64,000 nucleotides of DNA from contig SHZK01000004.1 of the NCBI GenBank assembly GCA_009692305.1, positions 62,001 to 126,000 on the forward strand, in the 5' to 3' direction. The notes beneath the pieces are model-generated. The model saw only the letters and a program-made list of their open reading frames with translations, ran no database searches and was not told the origin of the DNA. This document shows, piece after piece, positions 20,273-28,524 of this stretch. A program made the translations under genes and the position numbers. Position 1 is the first letter of the stretch, and the number at the start of each line of letters is the position of its first letter. The stretch comes from Gammaproteobacteria bacterium (lineage in GTDB: Bacteria; Pseudomonadota; Gammaproteobacteria; Pseudomonadales; Pseudohongiellaceae).

Positions 20273-20389
20273 GTCGACTATTATAAGTGGGCCTTCGATG
20301 ATTTGCTAATTATGCGTTATTCCGCCAATCCGCAATTGCTGCTAGACTCGATCGATCGCCGCAATTGTTTGTCAGGCATGGAGCAAAAT

Positions 20390-20854
20390 ATGAGTAACGT
20401 TGTCACCCCAAACCAGTTGCCGAATTATATTGGCAAGGAAGTCGGGGTTACCGACTGGATTGAAATCGACCAGCAGCGCATTAATCAGTTTGCCGAAGCG
20501 ACTGGCGATCATCAGTACATTCATGTTGATCCGCAACGAGCCGCGCAAACTCCCTTTGGCTCCACCATTGCACATGGCTTCCTCACTCTATCCATGATGA
20601 GCATATTGAGTGCGAAAAATGGCGGCATCAAACTGGACAATGCCGTCATGGGTATCAACTACGGTTTGGATAAAGTCAGGTTCATCACTCCGGTAAAAGT
20701 CGGCAATCGAATCCGCGCCCGCTTTCAATTGGTAAGCGCCGAAGAGAAAAAGCCGAAGCACTATCTAATGAAACATAATGTCACTATCGAAATTGATGGA
20801 GCCGACAAGCCAGCACTGATTGCAGAATGGCTGGGCATGACAGTTGTTAAATAG
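20390..20854 (+). CDS. MaoC-like (R)-specific enoyl-CoA hydratase
   Basis: A 154-aa hot-dog-fold protein. The hydratase motif is complete (FAEATGDHQYIHVDPQRA, with the catalytic Asp and His), followed by GSTIAHGFLTLSM. It hydrates trans-2-enoyl-CoA to (R)-3-hydroxyacyl-CoA, often feeding polyhydroxyalkanoate or fatty-acid metabolism. I chose ATG 20390 (MSNVVTPNQLPN), with GGAG upstream, over the track's 20303. The stop TAG overlaps the first base of a perfect inverted repeat (20854-20936). Confidence 0.88.
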   Translation: MSNVVTPNQLPNYIGKEVGVTDWIEIDQQRINQFAEATGDHQYIHVDPQRAAQTPFGSTIAHGFLTLSMMSILSAKNGGIKLDNAVMGINYGLDKVRFITPVKVGNRIRARFQLVSAEEKKPKHYLMKHNVTIEIDGADKPALIAEWLGMTVVK

Positions 20855-20936
20855 GGGTCAGAGTAAAAATACAGTGGTTTGCAGGAATTTAACGTCGCAC
20901 TCCAGGATGAAACCACTGTATTTTTACTCTGACCCC
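20854..20936. repeat. REP/MITE-like perfect inverted repeat, copy 1
   Basis: Arms of 27 bp (20854-20880 and 20910-20936) are exact reverse complements, with a 29-nt loop. The arm begins GGGGTCAGAGTAAAAATACA. A second element with the same core lies at 26024-26087, so this is a dispersed family. Similar GGGGTCAGAGTAAA palindromes in other gammaproteobacteria are, as far as I recall, linked to REP-type elements; no transposase is in the window. It sits between the MaoC stop and the DUF1499 gene and may act as a hairpin terminator. Confidence 0.85.
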
Positions 20937-20965
20937 ATAAATCACCCCATAAATCAGAGAATCAC

Positions 20966-21385
20966 ATGAGAAAAGCCCTAATAGCATTTATTCCTTTCCT
21001 GACCGCCTGTGCCGGAGAACCACCACAAAACATCGGCATGAATAATGGCCGACTCGCTGCCTGCCCGGAGTCACCGAATTGTGTGTCCAGTTACGCGACC
21101 GATGAGGCGCATGGCATTCAACCATTGGCTGCAAATCTGGCGCAGATAGAACAAGTGCTGGTGGGTAATGATGCGGCGAATATTGTGCATGCCGCCGACA
21201 ATTATCTATATGCTGAATTCACCAGTCGCATCATGGGATATGTGGATGATGTTGAATTCCTGTTCGATCAGACCAGCGGCCTCACCCACGTCCGCTCTGC
21301 CTCCCGGCTCGGTTACAGCGACATGGGCGCGAATCGCAAGCGCATCGAGGCTATTCGCAGCGCTTTAGCCAATTCGCCGAACTAA
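20966..21385 (+). CDS. DUF1499 family lipoprotein
   Basis: A 139-aa exported protein with lipobox LTAC at residue 15. The DUF1499 pattern is clear: CPESPNCVSSYA near the N-terminus and VEFLFDQ, THVRSASRLGYSDMGANRKRI at the end. Function of the family is unknown. The stop codon overlaps that of the convergent ubiH by a few bases. Confidence 0.85.
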   Translation: MRKALIAFIPFLTACAGEPPQNIGMNNGRLAACPESPNCVSSYATDEAHGIQPLAANLAQIEQVLVGNDAANIVHAADNYLYAEFTSRIMGYVDDVEFLFDQTSGLTHVRSASRLGYSDMGANRKRIEAIRSALANSPN

Positions 21386-22608
21386 ATTCCCATCGCCTGC
21401 CGTGCAAACTCGCGCCGCAGGGATGGCACCAGGTCGATTGCCAGCAGACCAAATTTCCTTGCCAATATCTTGCCACTGTTATTGCTGGAAAAAAGCCGCG
21501 TAGTGTAATCCGTGAAATTCACGGCTCGATCCTGATCCGCTTGTTGCGCTTGCAGATAACGCTGCAATACCGGCATCGACCCGAGCATGGCTGTCGTACC
21601 ATTCGCCTCCACCAGGATTTGCACCAGCGTCTGCGCATCGCGCAGAGCCAGGTTCAGGCCCTGCCCTGCCACCGGATGTAATGTATGTGCGACGTTGCCC
21701 AGCAGCACCAGACCCGGCCTGGCTTGTTCTGTCGCAATGGAGAGACTCAGCGGGTAGCAGAAGCGCTCACCGATATGCTGTATCTGCCCGAGTCGGTTGC
21801 CAAATCGTTCCTGCAAGCGTGCCCGCAGTTCGCTTTCGGAAGCGGCGAGATGTTCTGCAACTTGATTATCACGCAGCGTCCAAACCAGTGCTCCACGATG
21901 TCGCTCATTGTTATCTGCCAGTGGCAATACTGCGAGGGGGCCGCTATCAGTAAATCGTTCAAACGCTATATTCTTGTGTGGCTGCTCAAAAGCGATGTTG
22001 GCTATCAGCGCCTGCTGTTCATACGACTCTCTGCGATGCGAAATACCTAACTTTTCGCATATGGGAGAATTGCCCCCATCGGCAAGCACCACCAGTTTTG
22101 CCGACAGCGCATGGGACTTGCCAGCCATATCAATTTGCAGCGACATGCCCGCAGTATTCGGTGTGATTGCTGTGATTGCAGCCGGGCAGAAAAATTGTAC
22201 GCCTGCAGAGTTGTCCAGCACGGCATTGAGACAATTGCCGATTTCGTGATTTTCTATCACATATCCCAATGCTTCGACTTGCTGTTCAGCACTGGTAATG
22301 CGCGCCGATCCAAAGCGTCCCTTATCAGAAATCTGAATTTCATGAATCGCTGTGGCGACACCTTGCAGGTGTTGCCACAGGCCCATGCGGGAATAAATCT
22401 GGCTGGAACCGAGAGACAGCGCAGTGGAGCGCGCATCGAAACTCGGCGACTTGCCTGGTGAAGTACTGGGCGCAATGGACTCGACCACCAGTATGGAAAT
22501 GTCTGCAGCAGTTAGCCCATGGCTGAGCGCACAAGCGAAACTTGCGCCAACCATACCGCCACCTACTATGACAACATCATATGCCGTTGCCGGTGTCTGG
22601 ATTCGCAT
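21382..22608 (-). CDS. ubiH: 2-octaprenyl-6-methoxyphenol hydroxylase
   Basis: A 408-aa FAD monooxygenase of ubiquinone synthesis. N-terminal YDVVIVGGGMVGASFACALS, middle VVLADGGNSPICEKLG, and the UbiH-like FAD motif LLGNVAHTLHPVAGQGLNLALRD. The Asp of the usual GDAAH is Asn here (GNVAH), as in E. coli UbiH. Starts 3 nt after the pepP stop, giving the conserved pepP-ubiH operon. The stop is a TAG at the position expected for the family (FARQAMGI), showing that TAG is used as a true stop here. Confidence 0.92.
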   Translation of the reverse strand: MRIQTPATAYDVVIVGGGMVGASFACALSHGLTAADISILVVESIAPSTSPGKSPSFDARSTALSLGSSQIYSRMGLWQHLQGVATAIHEIQISDKGRFGSARITSAEQQVEALGYVIENHEIGNCLNAVLDNSAGVQFFCPAAITAITPNTAGMSLQIDMAGKSHALSAKLVVLADGGNSPICEKLGISHRRESYEQQALIANIAFEQPHKNIAFERFTDSGPLAVLPLADNNERHRGALVWTLRDNQVAEHLAASESELRARLQERFGNRLGQIQHIGERFCYPLSLSIATEQARPGLVLLGNVAHTLHPVAGQGLNLALRDAQTLVQILVEANGTTAMLGSMPVLQRYLQAQQADQDRAVNFTDYTTRLFSSNNSGKILARKFGLLAIDLVPSLRREFARQAMGI

Positions 22609-22611
22609 GAA

Positions 22612-23934
22612 TTAATGCGCGCTTGCAGCCATGAATGATTCGATCTCCGGTACGGTCTTCGGGATACCCGTGCTGAGCACCCTGCGCCCATTGCGGGTTA
22701 CCAGCACATCGTCTTCAATGCGCACGCCGATGCCACGCCATTTCTTCGCCACTTTTTTATTGTCAGGAGCAATATAAATTCCTGGCTCGATGGTAGTGAC
22801 CATGCCCGGCTCGAGCAGGCGCCACTTGTTGCCTATTTTGTAATCACCGACATCATGCACATCCATTCCGATCCAGTGCCCGACGCGGTGCATGTAGAAC
22901 TCCCGATAGGCGCTACTCTTTATCAATTCGCTGGGGCGACCTTTCAACAAGCCCAGTTTGACCAGACCCTGGGTGATGATTTTGATCGAGGTATTGTGCG
23001 GTTCATCCCATGCAGCGCCAGGTCGCACAGCATCGATTGCCGCCAGTTGCGCCTGTAGCACAATTTCATAAATTGCTTTCTGTTCTGGACTGAACTTGCC
23101 ATTCGCAGGAAATGTACGCGTGATATCAGAGGCGTAGTATTCGTATTCGCAACCGGCATCGTTGAGCACCAGGTCGCCATCCTTAATCATTGCTGCATTG
23201 CTGTTGTAGTGCAGAATACAGGCATTATCACCTGCGGCAACAATGGAACTGTATGCAGGTGCGCGACTGCCGCCGCGCGTGAACGCATATAAGAACTCCG
23301 CTTCCAGTTCGTACTCTTTTATACCCGGTCGACAAAATGCCATTGCGCGGCGATGACCGTCAGCTGAAATCTTTGCCGCCTGTTCCATCAAGGTGATTTC
23401 TGCAGAACTCTTGGTTAATCTAAGTTCGTGCAGCAAATGATCCAGCACCAGAAATTCACCCAGTGGCTGTGCGCCCTGCTTCGACTTGCCGCGAATGACT
23501 TTGACCCAGTCCATGACCCGGTTGTCAAAATCGTGGTCTTTGCCCATCGAGTAATACACACGCACACGGCCTTCGATCAACCCGGGCAGAATGTCATCGA
23601 TATCACTGATTGGAAAAGCATCATCTACTTGCAGTTCTGAACAAGCTGCCTCCGGCCCCAGTAATACACCTGACCACAATTCTTTTTCTTTATTCTTCTC
23701 CTGACAGAACAATACAGTTTCGCCGTGCTTGCGTCCGGGAATCAGCGCCAGCACGGCATCGTGTTCATGCAATCCTGTCAGATAATAGAAGTCACTATTT
23801 TGGCGGTAGAGATATTCAGCATCATTGTTGCGAATACGAGGCGTCGCCGCAGTCAACAACGCAATACTGTTCGATTCCATTTGCGCCATCAACTCCTTGC
23901 GACGTTGTTGCATTTCCCGATAACGACTGCTCAT
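22612..23934 (-). CDS. pepP: Xaa-Pro aminopeptidase P
   Basis: A 440-aa metallopeptidase (M24B) removing N-terminal residues before proline; E. coli PepP is 441 aa. Start chosen at ATG 23934 (MSSRYREMQQRRKELMAQ), with GAGAGC upstream; the ORF track adds 38 codons. The N-terminal domain ends near residue 170. The dimanganese-binding residues are present: LVLNDAGCEYEYYASDITRTF (two Asp), HRVGHWIGMDVHD (His), VTTIEPGIYI (Glu), and IGVRIEDDVLVT (Glu). First gene of the pepP-ubiH pair. Confidence 0.95.
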   Translation of the reverse strand: MSSRYREMQQRRKELMAQMESNSIALLTAATPRIRNNDAEYLYRQNSDFYYLTGLHEHDAVLALIPGRKHGETVLFCQEKNKEKELWSGVLLGPEAACSELQVDDAFPISDIDDILPGLIEGRVRVYYSMGKDHDFDNRVMDWVKVIRGKSKQGAQPLGEFLVLDHLLHELRLTKSSAEITLMEQAAKISADGHRRAMAFCRPGIKEYELEAEFLYAFTRGGSRAPAYSSIVAAGDNACILHYNSNAAMIKDGDLVLNDAGCEYEYYASDITRTFPANGKFSPEQKAIYEIVLQAQLAAIDAVRPGAAWDEPHNTSIKIITQGLVKLGLLKGRPSELIKSSAYREFYMHRVGHWIGMDVHDVGDYKIGNKWRLLEPGMVTTIEPGIYIAPDNKKVAKKWRGIGVRIEDDVLVTRNGRRVLSTGIPKTVPEIESFMAASAH

Positions 23935-24278
23935 GCTGCTCTCTGTCTGCTTTGATATATCTGCTTTGATATAAGTGTGGATAGGGCGGGGTGAATGGGG
24001 TGTTAAATCGTAGCGGCCAAGCATATAGAGGTCTGAAACTGGAACCAAGTCCCAAATTTTCCCAATCCATTATTGACCCGTTTCCAACTCGGCTCTATAG
24101 TTACCAGACTGTTAATGTAAATCCTAAACTAATGCCATTAGTGCATTGCGCTTATTGATAAATAGCCATAGTTAATAGCGCGCTAGTTGGATTGTGCCCT
24201 GGCCAAACGCAGCATCGGCAATACAACATTAGACAAAGGTTCTATAGTCAAAATAGAAAAAACAAAGAAGACCTGACA

Positions 24279-24485
24279 ATGAGCGAAGACAGTTTCCAGT
24301 CCCTGAGTGACAAAGTCGATGAATTAATCGACCTGTGCGCTGATATGAAGCGTGAAAACCAATTGCTCAAAGCCGGTGCAGGCTCTTGGGTGTCCGAGCG
24401 CAAGCAGTTGATGGATAAGAATAAAACGGCTAAAACGAAACTGGAGTCAATTCTTGTGCGTTTAAAAGCAATGGATCAGTCGTAG
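24279..24485 (+). CDS. TIGR02449 family (ZapB-like) small coiled-coil protein
   Basis: A 68-aa protein starting MSEDSFQSLSDKVDELIDLC. It is almost entirely a heptad-rich coiled coil (MKRENQLLKA, ERKQLMDKNKTAKTKL). Proteins of this family lie directly upstream of zapA in many gammaproteobacteria and are thought to take part in cell division. The gap to zapA is 22 nt. The start is inside the longer ORF listed from 24192. Confidence 0.85.
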   Translation: MSEDSFQSLSDKVDELIDLCADMKRENQLLKAGAGSWVSERKQLMDKNKTAKTKLESILVRLKAMDQS

Positions 24486-24507
24486 GATTTCTCCCAGGTA
24501 AGTCACC

Positions 24508-24822
24508 ATGAATGAACAGAGTGCTGCGGTACAGGTAAAGATCCTTGATAAGGAATATCAGGTTAACTGCCCACCGTCTGATCAAGAAGCTTTGATAAAG
24601 TCCGCCCGCTATCTTGATGAAAACATGCGCAAGATCAAAGACCGCGGCAATATACATGGTATTGAAAAAATTGCGGTAATGGCCGCGCTGAACATAACCC
24701 ACGATATGTTGCGCAAGAATCGCCTGATTAATGAGACTCGCCACACGACTGCACAACAAGTTAAAACCCTGGAAGACAAGATCGATTTTGCGCTCTCTGC
24801 CAATCGACAACTGGAGATTTAG
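24508..24822 (+). CDS. zapA: Cell division protein ZapA
   Basis: A 104-aa FtsZ-ring cross-linking protein. The beta-strand part VQVKILDKEYQVNCPP is followed by the long helix (EALIKSARYLDENMRKIKD, IEKIAVMAALNITHDML) that forms the tetramer coiled coil. Downstream are 6S RNA and 5-formyltetrahydrofolate cyclo-ligase, the usual gammaproteobacterial order. Confidence 0.95.
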   Translation: MNEQSAAVQVKILDKEYQVNCPPSDQEALIKSARYLDENMRKIKDRGNIHGIEKIAVMAALNITHDMLRKNRLINETRHTTAQQVKTLEDKIDFALSANRQLEI

Positions 24823-24885
24823 GTTACAGCCTTCAACCTGATTTTCTTTACCTTTCTTAGTACTCCTGTGCGATATATACTTGCC

Positions 24886-25070
24886 AAAGAGTCTCCTGGG
24901 ACATTTGCCAACCAAAAGTGTTCTTGAGCCGATATCTGTATCACCGGAGGCAACTCGTTAGATGTTGTTGTGCACGTCCGCAAGTCGGAAAGCCTTATGC
25001 ATCTCGAGTGCCACCACCTGAGCCATTGGGTTCAGGGCAACTTTGGTAGCGGTGTTCCCGGGGGCTTGCC
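24886..25070 (+). ncRNA. ssrS: 6S RNA
   Basis: Position (zapA-ssrS-5-FCL) and sequence both identify 6S RNA, which binds the sigma70 RNA polymerase holoenzyme and lowers housekeeping transcription in stationary phase. Direct matches to the E. coli RNA: TTGAGCCGATAT, GCACGTCCGCAAGTCGGA, AAGCCTTA, and the later CACCTGAGCCATTGGGTTCA. The ends pair as a closing stem (CTCCTGGGACA with TGTTCCCGGGGG). About 185 nt against 184 in E. coli. Exact ends are inferred from the closing stem. Confidence 0.92.
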
Positions 25071-25097
25071 TTAAAGTTGGGATATTGATTGTATTTT

Positions 25098-25694
25098 ATG
25101 AATGAAGAAAGCCGCCAAGCGCTACGCGATTCTCTCAGACAGGCTCGGCAGGCATTAACCCCCAAACTCCAGAATCAGGCCAATCAGGCCGTTTGCGATT
25201 TGCTGCAGCAGCAGGATTTCTTTCGCGCGGCGGAACACATTGCTTTCTATCAAGCGTTTGATGGCGAAATTGATCCGAAGCCATTGCTGGATCTGGCCTT
25301 AAGTCAGGGCAAACACTGCTATTTGCCGATTATTGCGGCAGGAAATCCGGACATGTTGTCCTTTGCCCCGTTCGATAAGAATACCATTCTGGTGAAAAAC
25401 AACTGGGGCATTCCCGAACCGCTGCAACCAACTGAGCTGGTTCCCCCGACTCATTTCGATCTGGTGCTGGTGCCATTGGTGGGGTTTGACCAGAATTGTT
25501 TCCGCCTCGGTATGGGCAAGGGTTTCTACGATCGTACTTTCAGTTTCAAAATTTTTAACCGCAGCAGCAACCCATTACTGATCGGGTTGGCCCATGCCAA
25601 TCAGCTGCTGGACGCGTTTCCTACACAAAGCTGGGATGTGCGACTGGATGCGGTGATTACCGCCGAGAAAATATTCCGCCCCGATGCTGCATAG
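25098..25694 (+). CDS. 5-formyltetrahydrofolate cyclo-ligase
   Basis: A 198-aa enzyme that turns 5-formyl-THF into 5,10-methenyl-THF with ATP. Recognised by KNNWGIPEP, the DLVLVPLVGFDQNCFRLGMGKGFYDR block (substrate/ATP-binding), IGLAHANQ and WDVRLDAVITAEKIF. ATG 25098 (MNEESRQALRDS) is preferred to the TTG of the track. Downstream of 6S RNA, with which it is co-transcribed in E. coli (fau/ygfA). Confidence 0.94.
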   Translation: MNEESRQALRDSLRQARQALTPKLQNQANQAVCDLLQQQDFFRAAEHIAFYQAFDGEIDPKPLLDLALSQGKHCYLPIIAAGNPDMLSFAPFDKNTILVKNNWGIPEPLQPTELVPPTHFDLVLVPLVGFDQNCFRLGMGKGFYDRTFSFKIFNRSSNPLLIGLAHANQLLDAFPTQSWDVRLDAVITAEKIFRPDAA

Positions 25695-25786
25695 GGCGGA
25701 GCACTGAGCTAACTACCTGTCCCTGGCTACACTTCCGTTTTCGTTATCGTAAAATTCTTTACTGCTACGGACCAAGCGTCCGTTGC

Positions 25787-25879
25787 CTACATCAACGCGC
25801 TCTGGGCGACGCTGCTGGCTAATACACTCACTATAAACAGGGTGATGACCACTATGACCATGTCCGGTTTCTTGCTCAT
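25787..25879 (-). CDS. 30-aa single-membrane-helix small protein
   Basis: Too short for the ORF track. MSKKPDMVIVVITLFIVSVLA begins the peptide, giving one hydrophobic helix (about residues 7-24) after a basic N-terminus. The SD is near ideal: CGGAGATAAAA directly before the ATG. It ends in TAG. Nothing else is coded on this strand between 5-FCL and imuA. Probably a small inner-membrane protein of unknown role. Confidence 0.55.
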   Translation of the reverse strand: MSKKPDMVIVVITLFIVSVLASSVAQSALM

Positions 25880-26023
25880 TTTTATCTCCGGGGCAGAGTT
25901 AACGTACATGGGGTTTAACGGTTTATATTGGGAAAGCTTTAATTTTTGTCTAAAAAACAACTGATTACTGGCTTATTGTGTCAGGTTACTTGATTCAATC
26001 GCTGCATCTTGTTGGGTACATGG

Positions 26024-26087
26024 AATAAATGGGGTTAGAGTAAAAATACAGTAGAACTACTGTATTTTTACTCTAACCCCATTTATT
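26024..26087. repeat. REP/MITE-like perfect inverted repeat, copy 2
   Basis: Arms of 31 bp with a 2-nt loop, exact reverse complements; the core is GGGGTTAGAGTAAAAATACA, one base different from copy 1 at 20854. It lies only 22 nt before the imuA LexA box. As RNA it would form a very stable hairpin; it could block readthrough into the SOS operon or simply be an inserted element. Confidence 0.85.
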
Positions 26088-26109
26088 TTCGGGAAATTGC
26101 TGTCTATAA

Positions 26110-26129
26110 TACTGTATAAAAACACAGTA
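26110..26129 (+). promoter_or_regulatory. LexA (SOS) box of imuA
   Basis: TACTGTATAAAAACACAGTA fits the gammaproteobacterial SOS box CTGT-N8-ACAG exactly with flanking TA. It lies 21 nt before the imuA ATG, where bound LexA would cover the promoter. Confidence 0.92.
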
Positions 26130-26150
26130 CAAGAACAGGCGGCATGCCCA

Positions 26151-26903
26151 ATGATTATCAGCAGAGATTCTTCGCAAGACCTGAACCCCCCGTCTAACAA
26201 GGTTTACAGCGATATCGCACGAGTCAGTCACCCGCTGGGTGAAGGGCGCGGCAAAGGGCACATTGAGCACCTGCTGCACACCAATCCGCACCTGTGGCGC
26301 GGCTGCAACTTGGCCGGCCAGGGCTCCCATGGTCGCAGCACCGGCTTTCCGCAACTGGACGCGATTCTGCCGGGACAGGGCTGGCCGACCAAAGGTCTGA
26401 TGGAAATCGTCAGTCCATACTGGGGCATGGGCGAATTGCAGCTGCTGATTCCACTCATGCGTTCAATCGTTGAACTGGGGCAGTGGATACTGTGGATCTC
26501 CCCTCCTTACCTGCTTTATGCCCCCGCCCTGGTACAGGCTGGCATCAACACCGAGCAGGTGTTGGTAGTGCGTCTGGACACCTCCTGCAAGGATGCTTTG
26601 TGGAGCATGGAGAAAGCATTGCAGACCGAAACCTGTGGCCTGGTGCTGGCCTGGCAGAACTGGTTGCCGAGCAAGGTATTGCGTCGCCTGCAACTGGCGG
26701 CAGACACTGGCAATACTCTTGGGGTCATATTCAAGCATCATGATAGCAAACACTCACCCTCGCCAATTCGCCTGCAAATAAAGGATTCTCCACATGCTAC
26801 AGGCTTTAATGAAGCGGAAATTACCCTCGTTAAAGCCCGCGGTAATTTCCGCCCCTTAAGCACCCAGCTCAATCTCTACCAGCATTTCCAGCAGCCAGCC
26901 TGA
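26151..26903 (+). CDS. imuA: Translesion synthesis-associated protein ImuA
   Basis: A 250-aa RecA/SulA-like accessory protein of the damage-inducible mutasome. Start ATG 26151 (MIISRDSSQDLNPPS) lies after the LexA box; the track's start would fall inside the operator. The characteristic opening is HPHLWRGCNLAG-like (NPHLWRGCNLAGQ), then GFPQLDAILPGQGWPTKGLMEIV, and no proper Walker A, as usual for ImuA. The C-terminus carries the ImuA-type tail (VKARGNFRPLSTQLNLYQH). It is 19 nt before imuB and SOS-controlled. Confidence 0.9.
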   Translation: MIISRDSSQDLNPPSNKVYSDIARVSHPLGEGRGKGHIEHLLHTNPHLWRGCNLAGQGSHGRSTGFPQLDAILPGQGWPTKGLMEIVSPYWGMGELQLLIPLMRSIVELGQWILWISPPYLLYAPALVQAGINTEQVLVVRLDTSCKDALWSMEKALQTETCGLVLAWQNWLPSKVLRRLQLAADTGNTLGVIFKHHDSKHSPSPIRLQIKDSPHATGFNEAEITLVKARGNFRPLSTQLNLYQHFQQPA

Positions 26904-26922
26904 GGCTGGCTGGAGCAATCCC

Positions 26923-28449
26923 GTGGAAGATCCAGACAGCCTCAACCAGCTCTCCCTGCCCGCGCTGCCACCGGCAACCAGTGCCCGGATTATCCCGTTA
27001 CCGAAGTCAGCGCTGGCCACGGCATCTGTCGGTACGCGACTGCCTGCAGTAGCGCCGGGCAGCAAGCTGGCCGCGATCACTGCTCTCAATAAACTCAGAC
27101 CCACCCTGTGGTATGCACTGCAGTTCCCACAACTTGCCGACTGTCCGCAACCCCGACAACAGAAGATTCTTAACGAGCTGGCAGCACTGGCGCTGGCAGT
27201 CAGTGCCACGGTAAGTTTTCACCCCCTTGCCCTGGTGTGCGAGATTCGCAGCAGCCTGAACTACTTCGGGGGCATTGATGCGATACACGACAAACTCAAA
27301 CAATCGATTACCCTGCATCTGGTCGAATCGGGCTTGCCGGACAGTTTCCTGTATGCAGCCAGTCCCACCGTTACCGGCAGTCTGTTGCTGGCGAGGTCGG
27401 GGCATAACGCCGTGGTATATCGGAAAGACAACCTGCGCTCTGCACTGGGGCAATTACCCACCTCAGTGCTCGAACTGAACAAGGAGCAGAATCGTCGTCT
27501 GTACAACATGGGCGTGCGCCATTTGCGGGACATTTGGCGCTTACCGGGCGACGGCCTGCGCAAGCGCTTCGGCAGTGAGTTCATCAATTTACTGCACAAG
27601 GCTGTGGGCACAGCGCCAGAGCCAACCTTCAACTATTTGCCACCACCGGCCTTTGTTACTTGTTATGACTTGCCGTTTGAAATAGAAAATCTGGATCGAC
27701 TATTACCTGTGACGGATGAAATGCTGGCACAGCTTTGTGATTTTTTGCGGCGTCGCGATCTCAGCACCAGCCAGCTGTTGTTCTCCCTGCTCCATGAAAA
27801 ACGCGCAAGCACTCCCGTCGCCATCGGTTTGCGCCAACCGAGTCGCAGCCGGGAACACTTGCTGATGCTTCTGGAAACTCACTTTACTCATTTGAGTATT
27901 CCGGCACCGGTTACTGCGGTAAGACTCGAGGTGAAAAAGTTTGATGCCTGCATGAGCCATAGCGATGCATTGTTGTTAGCGGACAATTCAATCAGTAGTA
28001 GTAGTAGTAGTAGTTGCAACAATTACAACGATTCCCATCTCAACCAGTTCATCGAACAACTACAAGCCAGGTTGGGCGAGCACCACGTGAAACGCATTAC
28101 CAGCGTGGCAGAACACTGTCCGGAATATGCCTGCGAGCACCTGGATTACACAGAAGCAACCACGCCGGGGAATCATCGCACTTCCCGCAATCATCCCGTC
28201 GCTTTGAATCCAAGGCCATTGTGGTTGCTCATCGAGCCCCTGCGCTTAATCGTAAAGGCTGGCAAGCTGTATCACCGCAAACCTGTCACCATCGTACATG
28301 GGCCGGAGCGTATCGAGACTCACTGGTGGTCTGGTCATGATGTGCGGCGTGACTACTATATTGCCCGGGAGAGCACCGGCAGCCGTCTCTGGATTTATCG
28401 CGAAAAAACCGGTGTGCGCAACTGGTACCTGCACGGATTCTTTGCGTGA
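26923..28449 (+). CDS. imuB: ImuB, catalytically inactive Y-family polymerase homologue
   Basis: A 508-aa adaptor of the mutasome that links ImuA, ImuC and the beta clamp. The Y-family fold is recognised by TLWYALQFPQLADC (where active polymerases have DxDxF, absent here), SLNYFGGIDA, VTGSLLLARSG and LYNMGVRHLRDIWRLPGDGLRKRFG, and the C-terminal RPLWLLIEPLRL and WWSGHDVRRDYYIAR block. The only start is GTG 26923, which gives about 58 residues before the usual N-terminus, including QLSLPALPP. A run of seven serines interrupts the linker before LNQFIEQLQARLGEHHV. It is the second gene of the LexA-regulated operon. Confidence 0.92.
   Translation: MEDPDSLNQLSLPALPPATSARIIPLPKSALATASVGTRLPAVAPGSKLAAITALNKLRPTLWYALQFPQLADCPQPRQQKILNELAALALAVSATVSFHPLALVCEIRSSLNYFGGIDAIHDKLKQSITLHLVESGLPDSFLYAASPTVTGSLLLARSGHNAVVYRKDNLRSALGQLPTSVLELNKEQNRRLYNMGVRHLRDIWRLPGDGLRKRFGSEFINLLHKAVGTAPEPTFNYLPPPAFVTCYDLPFEIENLDRLLPVTDEMLAQLCDFLRRRDLSTSQLLFSLLHEKRASTPVAIGLRQPSRSREHLLMLLETHFTHLSIPAPVTAVRLEVKKFDACMSHSDALLLADNSISSSSSSSCNNYNDSHLNQFIEQLQARLGEHHVKRITSVAEHCPEYACEHLDYTEATTPGNHRTSRNHPVALNPRPLWLLIEPLRLIVKAGKLYHRKPVTIVHGPERIETHWWSGHDVRRDYYIARESTGSRLWIYREKTGVRNWYLHGFFA
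27994..28014 (+). repeat. (AGT)7 microsatellite in imuB
   Basis: Seven perfect AGT triplets coding for seven serines in the ImuB linker. Slippage would alter the length of the serine run without changing frame. Confidence 0.9.
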
Positions 28450-28524
28450 AGCCAGCCCATTAATGGCTTACACTAATCAGACGAATCGCGGGCATGGCCC
28501 TGCCCGCCACCACCGATTAACGCT

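Noticed and set aside
26024-26087. LexA box inside the hairpin repeat
   Set aside because: The centre reads ACAG-N8-CTGT, the reverse order of the SOS box; the real box is at 26110.
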